Assembly (NCBI GenBank): GCA_963678675.1
Contig: OY783196.1
Location: 26,886,827-26,950,826, forward strand
DNA length: 64,000 nucleotides
Direction of reading: 5' to 3'
Source: Xiphydria camelus
Taxonomy: Eukaryota > Arthropoda > Insecta > Hymenoptera > Xiphydriidae
Shown here: positions 60,665-64,000 of the stretch, one piece after another
Layout: each line of letters begins with the position of its first letter
Numbering within the stretch: the stretch's first letter is position 1
Position numbers and translations under genes: made by a program
The notes under the pieces: model-generated
The model's input: the letters and a program-made list of their open reading frames with translations, nothing else
What the model was told of the DNA's origin: nothing
Databases searched by the model: none

Positions 60665-62001
60665 AAGAACTTTTTCCTCAGTGTAGCTTATAATAATTTC
60701 TGAAAGGTCAGTCGATGCGAAAACTCGACGACGCGACTTCGATCGGTTATAATTAAAGTTGAGGAGTTTTGAAAAAACTGGGAAAACAGAAAAGTGTATC
60801 CTCAACCAATTCATACGCATCCGGTGCGATTTTTCAGACGACCCATTTGAACCGTAATTCCGCGTTATTCCCATCTGTAAGACTGTCCATCAATCTCGAA
60901 CGACCTTTATACGACGCTATACAGCTAAAGTAACTTCAATTAATCACGATCTCAACGCCCATCGAACGTCGTCCGATCGGAAGAAGTGCCGTCGTACACC
61001 TGGTTATAAGTGTGGGGGTAGTTACACCCACGTAGGTACTCAGGAGGTGCCCACGAATCTCGTTCCTTCGCCGTCGCGCTAGTGACCAAACACCTACTAC
61101 GTTGCCCCGCACTATCGGGGCGCGAATCTATAGTAACTCAGGCTCGTTTTAAGAGGCTATTAATGGTTGCGGGATCGGCGGTGGAAGATCGGAGCGGCTA
61201 GTTAGGTCGTGGAGAGAAAAGGAGAGGACTTAAGGTAGGAAGAGAGAGGAGGAAGAGGAGGAGGAAGGAATACGGAGGATGCGAGGGAAAAGGAGGAAGA
61301 GCTGGTATAATATAGTATACGAGACCTCCTTTCGCCTTGAAATTAAGTAGGAAGTCTCGTTATTCGTAGGATCTTTCAAGGAGAAGTTGAATCCATTGTT
61401 TATTGAGAACTCGCGTCTATATATTTCATCGTTGCCCGGCATTATTTTTTACCGAGGCAGAAATATTTTTATGAGCGTCGTAAAATTCTATTCATCCTAC
61501 GCAAGTCAATCGATACTGCGTAATCCGCGTACACAAGCGGATGTGTCCGTATTTTCTTCCAACTCGGATTTCGAGCGTCGTCGAGATCGCGGGCTTCCTT
61601 TAATTGCAGGGCTTTCTTCGTCCTTCCCGCATAATCGTCGTCCTTTATACGTACAGTGCCAAACTCGCCATCACACGTATCGTCGTATTAATTACAACGA
61701 ACCGTCAGCGATTCACTGTTACTCACGATATACAATTCCATTCTTCAACATTCTATAGTTAAGACTCAATTTCGAGAGTTGATACGTCGTATCGCACGCG
61801 CGCACCTTTCACTTTTCACCTTCGAACCGCTCGTCACGTTGCCAAGCAAAGCGTCCGTTCGCAATAAGCCCACGCATGTGCCCATCAATCCTAATCGGTA
61901 CACATTTCTCACAAAAGTTTCACATTCGCGATAAATGTGTGTGTGTGAAAATTGTCTAATCTCGGTACAAAAGTGGGAGAGGTAGGTGGCTTCCTTAATA
62001 G

Positions 62002-62044
<43 letters not shown>
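62002..62044. repeat. (CT)n microsatellite
   Basis: CT run with one CTTT interruption at its left end, ending at TCGCACTC. Confidence 0.97.
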
Positions 62045-62047
<3 letters not shown>

Positions 62048-62404
62048 CTCGCGATGGCCTCCCCCTCTGTATTACGAGGTGAGTTCTCAAGCGGTATTAT
62101 CACCCCGGAGCACAGTGGCTCTTCGAGATAAATGAATTTCGAGGCGGTGGAGTTGACGTGGAGTGCGAGTCCATATACACCCGCGTGTATACATATACAT
62201 AGTCATACCCGCGCCCCGCCGTCTCGTCTTTCGCCCTCGAGGCGACGGCGAAGCGTCGCACCTCTCGGATTCGACGGTCGAGAAGCGATTCAGGGACAAT
62301 ACTCCACCGGTGGAGAAACAAAGCGGAAAAAAAAGCCTCGGCCATTCGCTCCGCTCGTAGGCGTGCGAGTGTCGGGCGACGATAACAATGGAATGGCAAA
62401 ATAG

Positions 62405-62462
<58 letters not shown>
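62405..62462. repeat. (CT)n microsatellite
   Basis: CT run interrupted once by TTTC near its left side, about 360 bases from the previous CT tract. Confidence 0.97.
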
Positions 62463-62464
<2 letters not shown>

Positions 62465-64000
62465 ACCGCATAATAGACCGGCACCGAGAATGCTCAAAAT
62501 GTATACCGGAATTGCAGGATGCTCTGGCGGTTTAAGTGCTCGTAACGGTACACCCACGTGACGTACGTACACACGTGTGTAGGTACGTGCACACATCTCC
62601 GCGTAGGTGCCTCGACGACTCGCGAATCCGCAGTTTCATTCGCGTATCGCGAATTCCTTGGGCGTAATGGGGGGTTACTCAAGACTGTAGCGTTCGATGT
62701 TATCAACGGGCGCGGGTGGACGGATGATAAGCGACGCGGGTGTAGGTTTTTTCGCTACTACACGTCGGCAGTTTCCGACGTGACTTCGTTCCTAGAAATG
62801 TAATCGACACGTTTATCGCCGCGCGTTTCCGGCCGGGGCGTTAAGGATAATCCGATTTTCCAAGGGCGTCAAAATTTTGACGAAAGGAACGCGTCAATCC
62901 TCATTCGGACATTCGCCATCGTCATGAATGGGGGGTTTTCGGGAATATTCCTTTTCTTCCGTCTTCCACGTCATGGTAATGATTTCACATTGAAGCCCAA
63001 GGTCGGAGGTAAAATAAAGGAGGAAAGTGCGTTACAGCGCAAACTCGATGTTCGCTTCGCTTGATGAAACGAGTTAGACGAAAGGATATAAAAGACTCGA
63101 TCGATCTAATATAGTTTATCAGATATAACGTCTCTCCGAGAAATTCGCGCACGAGGTGTACCGACGGCGTAACCGAGGTGGCGGCGAAGGAACGATCGAT
63201 CAAATTCCCAGAATAATCGATCACCAACGCGTCCGATCCCTTGCAAACGGTGGCGGTTACCCGCAAAATTCGAGCACGTGACTGCGGTAATTCAACCACG
63301 GTCTCTCCCTCGACCGCCAATTCCTGGTAGCGTCTGAGATACGTCGCTCCGCGGTCCGTCAGATTGATTCGGTTGTTTTGGATTATCCAAAAATCAATCG
63401 TCCTTTCCGCGACCGATAAGAGAGTGCGGATAAAACGGGCGTGAAACCTTTGAACCCCTTTCGATTCGGCCGCTCTCGGATATTCTCGCACTTCGCGGCA
63501 ATTTATTACACCCGATCGAGGAGAAACGCGGGATTAGGAGGACTTAGAAATTTTTTGGAGCCCCTCTCCCCGCGCGCTCAATATACCGCGCGGCATTATT
63601 AGCTGCTACGCCCGGTGAGAGAGAGAGAGCGGGAATATTACTATACAGCGTACACTTACTCTCGAGGACGTCGGAAAGCTATGGAATGGCTTGGCCTCTA
63701 ATTTACCTACTAAGTGTTTGCGTACCTGGCTTCGCAGTATGTAAAGTTAACTAATTAAACACTTAACCAAAGTTTCGAACAAATTAAACGAATGCCGGGG
63801 CCACTGCGTCATTAAACATTCTCAAACTTTTATATTACATTTTTGTCGGGCTGCGATGTCGGGGATAGCCGCGTCATTCGGAGGAGGGATTGCGCTCACA
63901 GAAGATGTCTTGGTGTCGTGCCAAAGCTGTTTACTCGTAAAAACTTAAAAGCCGCGTCGTCGCCGTTGCTGAAGGAGGTGACTTTGATGTCGAGCGATTA

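Larger units (their letters stand above)
60665..64000. other. Gene-poor right end, no supported gene
   Basis: Mixed composition with two long CT microsatellites. A 168-codon minus-strand frame at 62985-63491 is the longest open stretch but shows no known family and sits in sequence where chance frames are common. No splice-linked exons were identified. Confidence 0.4.

Noticed and set aside
62985..63491. Minus-strand 168-codon open frame
   Set aside because: Longest frame in the right arm, but no recognisable domain, no supporting splice structure, and long chance frames are common in this composition.
39000..64000. tRNA or microRNA genes
   Set aside because: I looked for B-box-like GGTTCGANNCC and well-known insect miRNA seeds by eye and found none convincing; a covariance-model search would be needed to exclude them.

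Overview
This is eukaryotic DNA, almost certainly from an insect, and I infer a hymenopteran (ant- or bee-like) genome. Genes are split by short introns (about 60-90 bases) with GT-AG ends. The recognisable proteins read as arthropod orthologues: TAB1, myoblast city/DOCK1 and Nup43. Intergenic DNA holds many small terminal-inverted-repeat elements, a mariner relic and long CT/GA microsatellites. The species call is inference.

Layout. From 1 to 8.3 kb there is a compact gene cluster: the 5' part of TAB1 (minus), an unrecognised 354-aa protein with several SUMO-type motifs (minus, six exons), an unrecognised 209-aa protein (minus, three exons), a single-exon 517-aa basic, proline-rich protein (plus), and an unrecognised 170-aa acidic protein (minus). 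From 8.84 to 19.92 kb lies a complete 22-exon orthologue of myoblast city/DOCK1 (plus, about 1976 aa). It carries two candidate alternative exons, one of which would replace the proline-rich tail with a membrane segment. I reconstructed exon borders by hand; reading phase closes across every junction of mbc, Nup43, TAB1 and the 354-aa gene.

From 22 to 34 kb is a rearranged, AT-rich accessory block. It contains (a) the 3' part of a minus-strand gene with four tandemly duplicated phase-0 mini-exons and a terminal exon; (b) two intact, three-exon paralogues of a retrotransposon gag gene (gag core plus two CCHC zinc knuckles) with identical intron positions and no LTR or pol seen beside them; and (c) a nest of MITEs (TA-, TTAA- and TTA-target types), several of which can be proved by comparing duplicated copies with and without the insertion. 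A mariner relic follows, and then a complete seven-exon Nup43 gene (minus) ending at 36.48 kb.

From 36.5 to 64 kb I find no convincing gene. Much of it, especially about 39-50 kb, is GC- and CpG-rich with GA/CT microsatellites, and it also contains a 1.3-kb inverted-repeat element with internal tandem repeats, further MITE-like palindromes and a repeated non-coding motif. It looks like intronic or regulatory DNA of a large gene lying beyond the window, but this is a guess.

The best candidates for something undescribed are the intron-bearing gag-derived gene pair, the adjacent mini-exon array, and the predicted membrane-anchored DOCK isoform.
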